Assembly: GCA_963965975.1 (NCBI GenBank)
Contig: OZ014416.1
Coordinates: 248,001 to 312,000, forward strand
DNA from: Xestospongia bergquistia
Taxonomy: Eukaryota; Porifera; Demospongiae; Haplosclerida; Petrosiidae
DNA length: 64,000 bases
Direction: 5' to 3'
The notes below the pieces were generated by a model that worked only from the letters and a program-made list of their open reading frames with translations, was not told where the DNA came from and did no database searches. Numbering within the stretch: the stretch's first letter is position 1; each line of letters begins with the position of its first letter. Position numbers and translations under genes: made by a program. Of the stretch, positions 48,823 to 60,311 are shown one piece after another.

Positions 48823-50255
48823 ATGGCAGAGCATATGCTTTCAGATCCTATTGTTGTCCCTCGATCCCTTCCACCTCAATTGGAACGAGGGGGTCTCCCC
48901 AATGAGATGTATTCATACCCAGGTTCTATGACTGCCAGTGAAGCTGATGCTGACTGGATGGAAGAGGAGGACTGGTTATTGAAAGGTGATCAACAGGGAA
49001 GACGACCACGTTATGGTTCTGATGAACAGAGAGAGATACATAGAGATAGACTGTCTCGAACTAAGCCAGGGAGACGAAGACAAAGACTAAAGAGTACAAC
49101 AGTATCATCTTTAACAAGAGTAAGTTTATAAATATATGAATTTACTTTGTATTATATTATCAGATATTTAGTAGAGAAGATAATGATGACTCTAGTGATG
49201 AGGAAGAGCCCCCACTTACTAAGATGATCTATCGTAGGTCTCGTAAAGATGTTGCCAAATTAATCATGTTACCAAGTTTATATTTTGTGTTGATGGTACT
49301 TGCTTTTGTGTTTGCTTTCTATACAATTGAAGGACTATTGGAATCGTACAATAACAGAGTTCGATCTGTACAAATAATTGATGTCCAAGATAGATACGAT
49401 CCTATTGGTATTGCTATAATGCCACAATTTTCAGAATACCAGTCTTGTGGATATCGTTACTATGACGATGTATCACCACACCCACAGAAACCACCATCAC
49501 ATTGCGACAAATATGAAATTCCGACAGAATATAAATGTATTAATTATAATATCACTTTTAACTCAACTTCTCTTCGTAATGTGGAACGACATGCTATGGT
49601 ATTTCAAGGACCAACTCTAGTTGCTTGTAAGGAAAGCATTGCTATAAGATTTCTTATTAATGCTACTGAAAGAGAATTCAGTGCTGTTGAGTACATGTTA
49701 TTTGAGAATTGGTATTACTTTGAACAACTTGATGATGAAGGCAAGAAAGATTTTTTAGCTAATAAGGAGTCTACCACAAGTATATATACATTTCCTGCTG
49801 GTTTTAGAACTTGGGTTAAAATGAGTTACTCTGTTCGTTATGATATGGGGATGAAAACAAATGTTACTGATTTTACTATTATTGATAATTATGGTTCATA
49901 TAATGATCCTGGTATGGGTAACCAGTTTGATATATTTCCCATGGAGGTCCTCTTTGAGTGGAAGAGCAATCAATATGAGTATATTAAAGAGATTATTTCT
50001 ACTACTGCTTGGAGTGCCTTTGGTTCTCTTTGTGGTGTGTTTATAACATTAGTTAAAGCTGGTGAGTTTGGTCATGCATGGGTTCGTAGAATACGTAGAG
50101 ATAGACAAAAGAAAATAGTTCATTTGAAACAACTTGAGGAAGAACAGAAGAAGTTGATGGAAGCGTATGAAGAGAGACAACGAGAGAGAAGGGAAACTAA
50201 ACTTCGTAAATCTTTAGAAGCTACACAACCAAATATAGTGCGACCAATTAATTAA
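48823..50255 (+). CDS. PACC1: proton-activated chloride channel (TMEM206/PAC)
   Basis: Trimeric two-transmembrane anion channel opened by acid, acting at plasma membrane and endosomes. Two exons (48823-about 49120, about 49163-50255), about 455 residues. A long acidic/basic cytosolic N-terminus leads to TM1 (LIMLPSLYFVLMVLAFVFAF). The extracellular domain carries family blocks: VQDRYDPIGIAIMP, a Cys-rich stretch, FSAVEYMLFENW, AGFRTWVKMSYSVRYD and VLFEWKSNQYEYIKEI. TM2 is SAFGSLCGVFITLVKAGEF. Human has the same VKM, FEWK and LFKAAEF features; the TM2 lysine (VKAGEF) aligns with the human pore lysine. The tail after TM2 is longer than in human and a charged helix (LKQLEEEQKKLMEAYEERQR). Several N-glycosylation sequons are present outside. 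Confidence 0.9.
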
Positions 50256-50320
50256 CTATTAGTTACTTAATCAATTTTAACGTATACATGAACAAAGTAT
50301 ATTATTTGTATTATACAGAG

Positions 50321-51294
50321 TTAAATATTTTTATGATCTTTCTGAAAAGTTCTCAATACTTTTCTTGTCCACGATTCATAGTCAGATCCCGCCCACATTC
50401 CAACACCCTTCCTCTGGGCTTGTAATTCACGACGAGTAAGACTGGTCATAAATGATGCATACTGCTTGTTGCTATGGAAACCTTTAGTATCAGTAACAGT
50501 GGCTAGACCAGCTGTTACTAGGGCTTCATTAACGCTATATTTGTGTCGCAAGAGTCCCTAATGAAAGACAACAATGGATACAACATTAGAGAAATGGATA
50601 GATAGGTATATTGGACATACGCAAAATGGATGCATAAGAAAAATCTGATCTTTTTACTTTTCTTTTTGCATAAATAATACATTTAATAGCATCTCCTTCA
50701 TTATGTAACAGTTTGAACTGGACAAACTGGTTTATCAGGTTTCCTTTAAACCACTGATGACTAAGTTCAGATTTAGTAATAATGATCCCAGCAAACTGAA
50801 GATAGAGAAGATCAGAATTTACTAGAGAAACAAGTCTATTTAATTTGTCTCTCTGTGCGTCTGCTGTACCTGAGGGAGGATTGGTTTTCCATCGGAGTAA
50901 TCTGTTACCAAGTGGCACATGCCACACCCCCAAACTGTCATCAAAACATTTGATGACTCGACCCGACAATTGGGAATTATGTTGTATCAGGATTTGTGGA
51001 ATATCTGATGCTTTTTTGAAGTGATGAAACTAAATGTAACATAGGAATGAGACTAAATATAGGAATGAGACTAAATACAAGAATAAGACATGGGAATGAG
51101 ACTACATAGTATGAAACTCAGAGAATAATGCTACATACAACATGTGTGTGTTTCACAAGAAGATAACTTCCAATCCCTCCAATAAACCAAGGTATTATCT
51201 GTATAACAGCTGAAAATATGGCCAGAATTCATTTGTTTACACTCACCCTGACCAGTCTCAAATGATCATCTATCCATTGACTGAGCCTGTCCAT
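50321..51294 (-). CDS. C3orf33: C3orf33-like protein
   Basis: Resembles human C3orf33, a poorly known protein with an SNase-like/OB fold and an N-terminal membrane anchor. Start MDRLSQWIDDHLRLVR matches human SRWADQHLQLVRS. Then comes a short hydrophobic exon, RVIKCFDDSLGVWHVPLGN, SDLLYLQFAGIIITKSEL, WFKGNLINQFVQFKLL, then NEALVTAGLATVTDTKGF and SLTRRELQAQRKGVGMWAGS, where human has LLKAELTALKKGEGIWKE. This last block is the SNase-type C-terminal helix; catalytic Arg/Glu of true nucleases are not evident. About 240 residues. A short repeat (AGGAATGAGACTAAATA) occurs in the intron at 51028-51115. Divergent from PLEKHM2 with 57 bp between start codons. Confidence 0.8.
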
Positions 51295-51351
51295 CAGCTA
51301 ATTAATTATGTGGGCGTTATAGAAAGGGCGTGGCTAAGAATTTGTTAAGAC

Positions 51352-54300
51352 ATGGCTAGAGCTATCAGAAGATCTCCTGGTCAAGTGAAAGACGCTTTAC
51401 TGGAGCATATTTCTCAGGATATTAAAGGGGTACATGTGATTACAATATCCACGCTATTATGGAAATCTAAGTTGATGACCACAATCTCTTTTATTTAGTT
51501 ACAATGTTTACAATGTGATATATCAACTCATGTAGACGCCATTACAAGTAATAACTCACGTGCTCAAACATTATGTGAACATTTCGACTGTTTATTTTTA
51601 CATGGGTAAGTCAGTACAGCCATTAGTCTGGCATTGTTGCTCTAAAAAGGTTTGGCAACATCAATAACATTCATTGTGATAAATCCAACACTATCTAGAG
51701 TGTAGCTATAATTATTCTTCAGTTAGAAATTAACACTACAACCTAATCCTTGAGCCTTGAATGTTCATTGAAATACATAATATTCTAAGCTGTCTTTATA
51801 ATTAGAACATTTATGGTACATACTCTATTGATATAGGTTGTACAGGAATGACAATGGATACTGGCCTTGTGTCTCTTATTTCACTCGTAAAGATGCTATC
51901 AAAACAATTAATGAACTCACTAATGTGACAAGCAATCTTGGAAAAGGTCTGTCTGCACAAGAAATCGACACACATCTGGTCAATGTTACTGCTTGTATTG
52001 ACTCCACCCACTTTAGGTCGGTCATGGTTAAATTTGACATTAAATGAACAAGTTATGGAAAGCTATTTGAGAATGTTTATTGAAAACCAGCTTGTATTAC
52101 GAGACTACTATATTCCGTAAGTGGGTGTGGTCAACATTGATAGCTGTGATAAGTTTTTCCTTATACAGAGAAGCCTTTCTGAGAGACGTAGATGTAAGTT
52201 TTTATAAATGTTCATCTGAAAAAACAAATTTTGTTTCAATTTTTAGAGGCTATCAATACTACAGACTCTTGTCTCTGGACTGGATTTTGTGACCTTTGAC
52301 CTCTCTATGGTAACCTATTTATCTATCACATGACCTATGACATGTATCACACATAGGATGAAAAATATCTGGACTTTTCTGCTACTCCAAACCAATCAAG
52401 TTTGAACTTTGGTACATAACGTTTGATCATTGAAGTTTATTGAGGAGGTTTCCCTTTTTATCTCTAGATATCAGTCCTTCCTTCATTGGATTAGTAACAC
52501 CTGAGATGAAACGTAAAGAAAACTTCACTCAGTCTTCAGACGCCATTCTATCTAACAGTTCATTGCTCATTGGGCAAAGACACTTCTCTCAACAACCAGC
52601 TCCCATTTTTTCTTCATTACCATCTACAATTACAACAATTAATGTCGCAGATGACAAACCTGATAGTGGTATTTACATCTCTGATGCTGACTCCACCTCC
52701 AGCCACACCCACCAATTTAATTTCTCACCATCAGAAACAGTATCACTTCAACAGGAATCTTTTGCGCATGAAATGGATGGAGCTGGTTTAGTGCAAGGTA
52801 TTGAGGATCAACCTGAAAGTGGTACATCTGGTCAACCTAGTTTTTTTGACCGGTTTTTACAGCTGGATGAGCAAGAAAAAGAGCAAATTAAGGAAGAACA
52901 AGAAGCATTTCTAGTTGCTCGACAAAGAAAGTCCAAAGGAAAGAAACGAAAGAAAAGAAAAGACCCTCAGAAGGAGAGAGATGATACTGACTATGATGGG
53001 AGTTTAACCACACCTACTCAATCATGGCAGGACTCAATTAAGGAGAACCAACCACCTGTAGATTTATACTCTGTCAACACCATACCTGACAAATTAGTGG
53101 ATACTGAAACCACACCCACTCATTACCACAACATTGAAGAGGAAGAAGGCAACGTTCCTAATCCATTTGAAAACAGTCCCAAAGCAGTCAATCTACTTGA
53201 TGAAATAATGAACTCACCAACTGAACTTACACACTCTGTACAAGATCTTCATAATGAAGTCATTACCATAGAAGATAATTATCTGACATCATATGATAGT
53301 CATGTGACTGATGATCCTAAAGATCTACAACGTCTTGAGTTTTTACATGAGGATGATGAAATTATGGATATTAATCCTCAATTTCATTCTGGAGTAATAT
53401 CATCGATAGAAAAGACTCCAGATGATTATCATCTGGTATATAGTAAGAGACCTACCCATTTAGATACCACACCCATTACAGGTGAGAAGGGTGGAGCCTA
53501 ATTATTATTGAAATATTACTTTGTCATAATTAGGTGAAAGTTCTAAGTCATATGAAACTCCGCCCATTCGACCTGCTAACATGACTAATGCTGATAAACA
53601 AGCATCAGATGTGTTAGTAGATGCAAATACTAAAATTATTTTGTCATTAGATGTTTTCTTTCAACCCGAGGAGACTATTTGTAGGGTATGTAAGTTTTAG
53701 AAGTGGGTTTGTCCTATTGATATTATCTCTCACATACAGTTGGTACAGATTCAGGTACCAACTGGACCAGGTCGATATAAGACTTCGTACATTGCTATCA
53801 CTGATGCAGCTGTTTACCTTTTGCAAAGAGGTATAGCTAATGTCGTATGTTATATGTTGGATAGTAATATTGAAATATACACTTAATTAGAGTATATATG
53901 GTACACTGTAGATGGTACTGAAGGTGTCTATAGTCGAACAATGTCTATCAGCTATAATCAGTTGGAACATATTGTCATTGGATTGAGTTGGCAATCATTG
54001 GGTCTGGTTTACAAGGAAACAGCTGGTAGTCCGTACTTAGAGAAACAGATGATTATCACTGGTAGTGAGGCTGTATCAAAGTATGTTAATTACATGTATT
54101 TTACATGTGTATATACGTGAACTAGGAGTATTGTTGATTCAATACGAACTACAGCTGCTCAGTCAAAGCAGTTTGGTAAGTCTATCCCATTGAACAGGGA
54201 TGATGAATCTCGTATTGAAGCCATTGAAAGAGAACTTATTAAACTTGGCAGTGAGGTATATATTAGTCACACACCTCTGAAGTATATCATGTGTCTGTAA

Positions 54301-55974
54301 CCACTTCTTGTCTGTCCATTAACTATTATTCCATCTGTCCATTAGACGAGTATGGAAGTTGTAAGATATTGTCTTGTACACTGGGAACAGCTATCTGGAG
54401 AGATGCCACTGTTTTCTCCCCCTGCAGACATAGGAGGTGTGGTTAATTGTACAATTTAATTATAGGATGATATTAATTTATTCATAGTTCCTTTTTCTGG
54501 GTCTCTTGACATCAAAGAAATGTCATTCCTTAAAAAACCTTACTGGCGGAAAGCATATTTCTCTCTCATAGAAGGGACTTTGTATTACTTTAATAGCGAG
54601 GTATGTTTTCCGGACCTTATGTAATAGGGTTTTTGTTTATAGGATGAAAAGAGCCCCAGGGCTACTTATCCATTAAAGTAAGGTATATGTTGTCCAAACC
54701 CTCTCAATTTAATTTATATAAGGGGTCCAAGATGTGGCTGCACAAGAGCAAATGGAGAAAACAAACAATTTGCATTTACAGTAAGCACCCATAATTGGAG
54801 CATTAGCAAGTATTTATGGTATATTGCCACGCCCTTTAAAGGTTTCGGACAATATTGGTTCATCACTTGTGTTAGCTGCTAACAATGAAGAAGAAATGGC
54901 TAAATGGATGCAGGCTTTATGTATGGCAGCCATTGGAGACAAAGTTAATATTGAGACTTACTCCTGTCAATTTATTAATATGATCTATAGGCCACACCCT
55001 CTTTGTCTCCAGTACACAAGGGTGGTGCTTTTTGTGCTGTCTTGTTAACACAAAATAAAGTTTGTTTTGTCTTGTGTTCTTATTCATTGTTTTAATTACT
55101 AGATACATGTACTTCAAGAAGACTGGTCAAACGAGTCTGTCCAGTTAATAACGAGCATATCAGTACAAGATATCAATGGTATTGGTGTTGATAAAGATCT
55201 ACCAATGTATTGTACACTGGTGAGATATAGATTATGCCAATAGACCAATGTACCAGTAGACCATGTACTAGTAGACCATTATACCAGTATTCTAATGTAC
55301 ATCAATACCAATGTACCTGTAGACCATTATACCAGTATTCTAATGTACATCAATACCAATGTACCAGTAGACCATTATACCAGTATTCTAATGTACATCA
55401 ATACCAATGTACCAGTAGACCATTATACCAGTATTCTAATGTACATCAATACCAATGTACCAGTAGACCATTATACCAGTATTCTAATGTATCATCAATA
55501 CCAATGTACCAGTAGACCATTATATCAGTATTCTAATGTATTATCAATACCAATGTACCAGTAGCATTATACCAGTGACCAGTAGACCATTATGCTAACA
55601 TCCAGTAGACCAATGTACCAATGTATTAGTAGACCACCAATGTATCATTGTGTTAATGTACTAAACACTAGAGTTATGATGACTGGGAGAACAATTCAGA
55701 AGGTGGTATGTGGATGTTATGTTTCTGTTCAGAATATGAATTAGGTCAGTTTGAAAGAATGCTTATCACACGTTTCAAAGACATTTTTCAAGTAAGGAGG
55801 AAGAGATGAATGAAGTGTTGTTATTCAGTCTCCTAGGTTGATCCTCAGTTTTCAGAGATATCAGATCCAATTGTTAAGAACAGAGCACAACATGCTATTG
55901 AATTAACAAAAGCATCACGTCACCGTAGTGACAGTGTGACAAAAGGAAGAACAGAATTTACTTATGAAATATAA
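51352..55974 (+). CDS. PLEKHM2: PLEKHM2/SKIP-like RUN and PH domain protein
   Basis: Adaptor that in mammals links Arl8 on lysosomes to kinesin-1. Start MARAIRRSPGQVKDALLEHI, RUN domain (AQTLCEHFDCLFLHGLYRND, GYWPCVSYFTRKDAIKTI, RSWLNLTLNEQVMESYLRMF, LQTLVSGLDFVTFDL), then a long disordered middle in one large exon (52440-53501) with a Lys-rich patch (RKSKGKKRKKRKDPQKERDD). Next a first PH-like region (TSYIAITDAAVYLLQ, YNQLEHIVIGLSW) and a clear PH domain (EMSFLKKPYWRKAYFSLIEG, RCGCTRANGENKQFAF, LAANNEEEMAKWMQALCMAA), and a last region ending TKGRTEFTYEI. Human-type W-acidic kinesin-light-chain motifs were not evident; SWQDS near the middle is the only weak candidate. A 48-bp minisatellite lies in the intron at about 55225-55640. 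Confidence 0.9.
55225..55640. repeat. 48-bp minisatellite in PLEKHM2 intron
   Basis: About seven copies of a 48-bp unit (ACCAATGTACCAGTAGACCA, TTATACCAGTATTCTAATGT, ACATCAAT). Copies become shorter and more diverged at the right end. As 48 is a multiple of three, open frames cross it (YQYSNVHQYQCTSRPL) but they are repeat products. Confidence 0.92.
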
Positions 55975-56025
55975 CTTAATTTAATAGTTAATAAATTTGA
56001 TTATTGTATTATAAATAAAATTATA

Positions 56026-58422
56026 TTATTTCTTTTTCTTTAATTTTTTACTTTGTTTCTTGTCGTTCAATGAGTCAATGTTGACTCCACCCATTTGCGG
56101 GGTAGCATGTCCTGTCTCTTTTATATGAGTAAACAGTTTATTACGAGAGGAATAATCCTTTTTACACATCATACATGACCAGCTGCCACTACTTTGACCA
56201 TGAGGTTCATTGATCGTTAACTTTTCCTAGAAATCACAGTGACAATATACAATGTTATTAATGATATAATTACTGGAGGATGAAGGGTTTTCCCTTTTTT
56301 CTTGCGTTTTGTTTTCTTATTAAGACTTTCTCCATTCCACTCACTGTTACAAAAAATGAAATGAAATGAAATCTTAAGAAAAAAAACACTAACTCTTCAG
56401 AATCTATAGTTGCCACGGTAACTTCCTGATCCTCCTCTTCTAACAAAGACAATTTTCTGAGAAACAGTTAAATTAAAAACAAAAGGTTTAAAGATTTACT
56501 TAGGAGCACTATAAAGTAACTCCACCTCTTCCTCCACCCCCTCATTATCAGGTCCTACAAGATCCTCTAGTGTTGTATCAAAATCATCCAATGTATCATT
56601 AAATGTTGTCACAGTAGGTTCTATCACATCATGTGACTCAGCAGTAACTACAAGTTCATCTTCTATTCTAATATCAGCTGTGTTGTTAATGGTAGCAGCT
56701 GTGTTATTAGTGGTAGCAGCTGCTCCAATACCTCCAATCTCTTCATTATCTGACTCATCATCAGTTAGCACTTGTTTTAGTAAGATAACATTTTCTTTGT
56801 GCTTCTTGGACTTTTCATGATTTACAAAACTAAATTAAACAAGAGAGGTATGTAGTAAATGAGATATCTCTTACGCTTTATCAGATTTGAATATTTTGTT
56901 ACATGCAGCACAAAACAAGTCCAGTGTGTCTGATTCATCAGATCCACTCTCACCTGATATACCAAAAATCTCTAATTACATAACTGGAAAATATTACTCA
57001 CTATCAGTATCTTTACCAAACTCAGTGTCAAGACGAGCCTGCATGGAAGCCATTTGCTAGAGAGAGAGAAAGAGAGAGAATGGCATTTTTTTGTTAAATA
57101 TTGATCTTGTACCTTTTCAAACAATTCATCAGTTTCCCATTCCTGTGGTTTGTAATCAGATAATTTTAACTCTCTAAAAGTAAAATTTTAATAATATTTA
57201 TATTATAATCAAATTACTTACTCTAGTCTTTTACGAGCATCAAATGCTTTCCTTTCTAATATTCTTTTTTGTCTCTCTTCTTCTTTCTCTTCTAGAAATT
57301 TCTAAAAATAACAAGTATCAATGACATCATTAAAACTAATAAAACATACTTTATATGCTTGAACTCGTTTATCTCGTTTGCGTACAAAAGCAACAAGTTG
57401 CTATGGAAATATTAATATCATATGTGTACCATAATAACCATCAGTATTCTAATTACCCGGATACTCTCATTTCGTTTTTTCTTAGCTGCATCACGAATCT
57501 TTTTATTATCTTTCTCCATTAGTTTTTGAACTTTACGATTGGGAGCCTATATCATTTAACCATAGCAACAATCACATGACCACACAAAAATATAAACTGA
57601 CTTGTGTACGATCATATTTATTTAACCAGTGATAAGGACGACAGGTAGAAAAACTTTGCCAGTAAGAATAAAATGGATGCACAATCTATTTCAATTAAAG
57701 AGTCTTTTAAAAACCTCACAACATAATAAAATACCTCTTCGTAATCACTTGTGGAACATCCTTTAAAAATTTGAATGGGTAATTGTATCAAAAATTATTT
57801 CAGGACTAACCAAACAGTGGTAAACTAATAGAATCATCTTCAGCAAATTGTGCCTCTTCATCTGCTATTCTTGAAAATACTGCACCATAGACTCCATAGA
57901 AACCCTAAATGATTATGCCTCCTGTAATAATCTACATTAATTAATTAATTATCTTTACCTTACTATCATCTCCATATCCAGTGTAGACTGAGGGACTGAA
58001 GAAAGACATAACATTGATGACATCATCTTTGAACTCTGACCCCACTGTAATTAATGAAAAATAATTAATTACTAGTGTCTACATTGTTACCTCCGTAAAG
58101 TATCTCTTCTCTGTGTCTGTCATACCTGTAGTGAAAATCATCTGACAATCACATGACACTCACATGATGTTAATAACCATGCTCTTTCCTGTGGATCACT
58201 AAGTACTTCATAAGCATGTTGAATGGAATGAAATATTTTAGCACATTCTTCAAGATTGTCTGGATTCTTGTCTAAAGAAGAGTGATCACGTGAGTCATCA
58301 TTTTTGATCTCCTTTTCACCTGGATGATATCTAAGTGCCAGTTTTCTGTAAGCCTTCTTTAAATCTTCATCAGATACTGCTCTATCTACGCCTAGTATTT
58401 CATAAAAACACTTCTGAGCCAT
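56026..58422 (-). CDS. DNAJC21: DnaJ homolog DNAJC21
   Basis: Hsp70 co-chaperone of 60S ribosome maturation (yeast Jjj1), recycling shuttling factors. J domain: [34 protein letters not shown], then [21 protein letters not shown] and [13 protein letters not shown]. The HPD codons are split by a 48-nt intron (58272-58319). Next [17 protein letters not shown] and [20 protein letters not shown], then RRxxREA-like basic coiled coil ([20 protein letters not shown]). Two U1-type C2H2 fingers: [20 protein letters not shown] and [20 protein letters not shown], then a Lys-rich end ([11 protein letters not shown]). Acidic low-complexity linker between the fingers. Convergent with PLEKHM2, 51 bp between stops. 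Confidence 0.94.
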
Positions 58423-58552
58423 GCTTAAATAAACCGCACCTACTTATAAACAACGTTAATGATATTCATTGACTGCCATATAGCGCCCCACAAGAGCATG
58501 ACGACAAAACTATTATTGCACTAGTAATCATAAAAAGTCTATTAATTATTAT

Positions 58553-60126
58553 TTATGAATCAGGCTTTAATATATCAATAGCCATTACTGTAACATTATC
58601 AGTGCATCCTCTCTTAACAGCCTCAACTGCTAACTGGTTGCAAGCAACTTCAAAACGATAAGCCCGTTCACTTTTGACAGTCTTCAATGATTCATAATTC
58701 GTTTGAACAATGTCATCTAAATGAAAAATTAATAATATAAATACATACAAATATAATTAACCTTTATTTTGTTGTATACTCTTGTCCTGTGTTTATTATA
58801 AAGTTATAACAAAACAAAAACAAATTGACTTACTTCAATAATACGTAAAACATATTCAGCTGCTTCTTCTTTTTTGAAAACATTCCACAAACCATCACAA
58901 GCTGACAATATAAACCTATTAATTTAAAAGTCATTTTGTTCATTTGTCCTTCCAATTATTAATAAATATTTCTTACAGATCATTATCACTCATCTGACAT
59001 CTAAATATATCAGGTGTAGAGATCAGTCCACAACCTTTGAATCTACCATCTCCAATACTTCTGGATACTTCCAAAATTCCCATGACACGTCCTTCTCTAA
59101 TTATAAAATTAAATAAAATTAAAATAAAATTGTAAATGTACCTCACAGTACCACCTGCTCTTTCAATCCTCTTACGTTCTTCTAACTAAAATGGACAGAT
59201 AATAAATAAAATGGATGTATAATTAATACATTGACAGGGGTGTGGTCTTTAGTCAATGGTACACAGCAGATTTCTCGGGAGTCATTTCGCTGACATAAGA
59301 TAGCTTTACTATCTCCTAGGTTACCTGAACATCATCCTGATATCAAGTCTACAAACATGAGTACATTATAACCTGAATAGATAGTATTATCGATAATTAA
59401 TATTACTACAGCTGTTGAGCCATCTTTCCAAGTGGGTGTGGCTTTAGATGCAAGAGCTAGAAAATCGTTATCAGTTTGTTTAAATGTATCAACAAGACAT
59501 CGTTTTATCTCTCGATCAGAGTGGTTACCTAAAAAGGAATGTTACTTAATTTATAAGCTATTTTGGGTGTGACCTTTTGGAAATTTTTCTATTAATATTT
59601 TGTGCAGATTGTCAGCTGCAAATTTGGCAGCACGTTCACCACTGTGTCCATCAAAGATACCATAATATGCAACCCTTGATCTAATTAAGAGAAATAGTTA
59701 GTACAGTTATATAAAAAAAATTATACATTTTATTAGGCAATGTTGAAAACTGTGGGGTCATATCATTAATCATTACATGAGCATCTTGCATGTCCTCTCT
59801 CTCACCACGTCTCTCCCCTAAATACCCAGTCACCTGATAATGATCTAACAATCACACAAATAACACATATTATCAATTAATTTATTAAATTATATAAACA
59901 CTTGTTATTTCAAATACGCACCAATCTTCACCTTCTTAGCTGTTGGCTGTTCAATATCAGAGTCTTGTCTCTCATGATTTATGGGTCCAGCCAGGCCTTT
60001 CTTAGCAGCTGACAAACCATCAAATAAAGCAACTACATTAAAATAATGAGTTATAACTACATGTACATATAACTTACCAGTAGATGTGTTAGTGGAAGGA
60101 GGTGGTAGATCACCAAATAAATCCAT
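58553..60126 (-). CDS. ILKAP: PP2C-type phosphatase ILKAP
   Basis: Mn/Mg-dependent Ser/Thr phosphatase associated with integrin-linked kinase. Start MDLFGDLPPPSTNTST equals the human MDLFGDLPEP start, which fixes the assignment. A spacer with LFDGLSAAKKGLAGP and AKKVKIGAYLK follows, then PP2C motifs: GIFDGHSGERAAKFAADNLH (metal Asp), WKDGSTAVV, NLGDSKAILC, a GRVMGILEVSRSIGDG block and ILSACDGLWNVF, and the final GCTDNVTVMAIDILKPDS (metal Asp/Asn). About 370 residues, close to human. Many short introns. It lies 131 bp upstream of DNAJC21 on the same strand and 186 bp downstream of GIGYF. Confidence 0.93.
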
Positions 60127-60311
60127 GCTTTCCTAAATCTTAATAATATTCATGACTAACCATGCCCCACCCACATTTTGAGATTTAACACTGGTGCAAT
60201 TGAATAATATTACATTTTTATACTTTTAATGTACTATGTTTAGAATTACCAATAGTATTTTCAATAATAACAAATAATAAAGCGTTTCTCCCTCTCCTTA
60301 TAACAGATGAA

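Noticed and set aside
56026-58422. DNAJC21 with an apparently mutated HPD motif (HPG plus insert)
   Set aside because: The apparent insert is a 48-nt GT-AG intron; splicing restores HPD.
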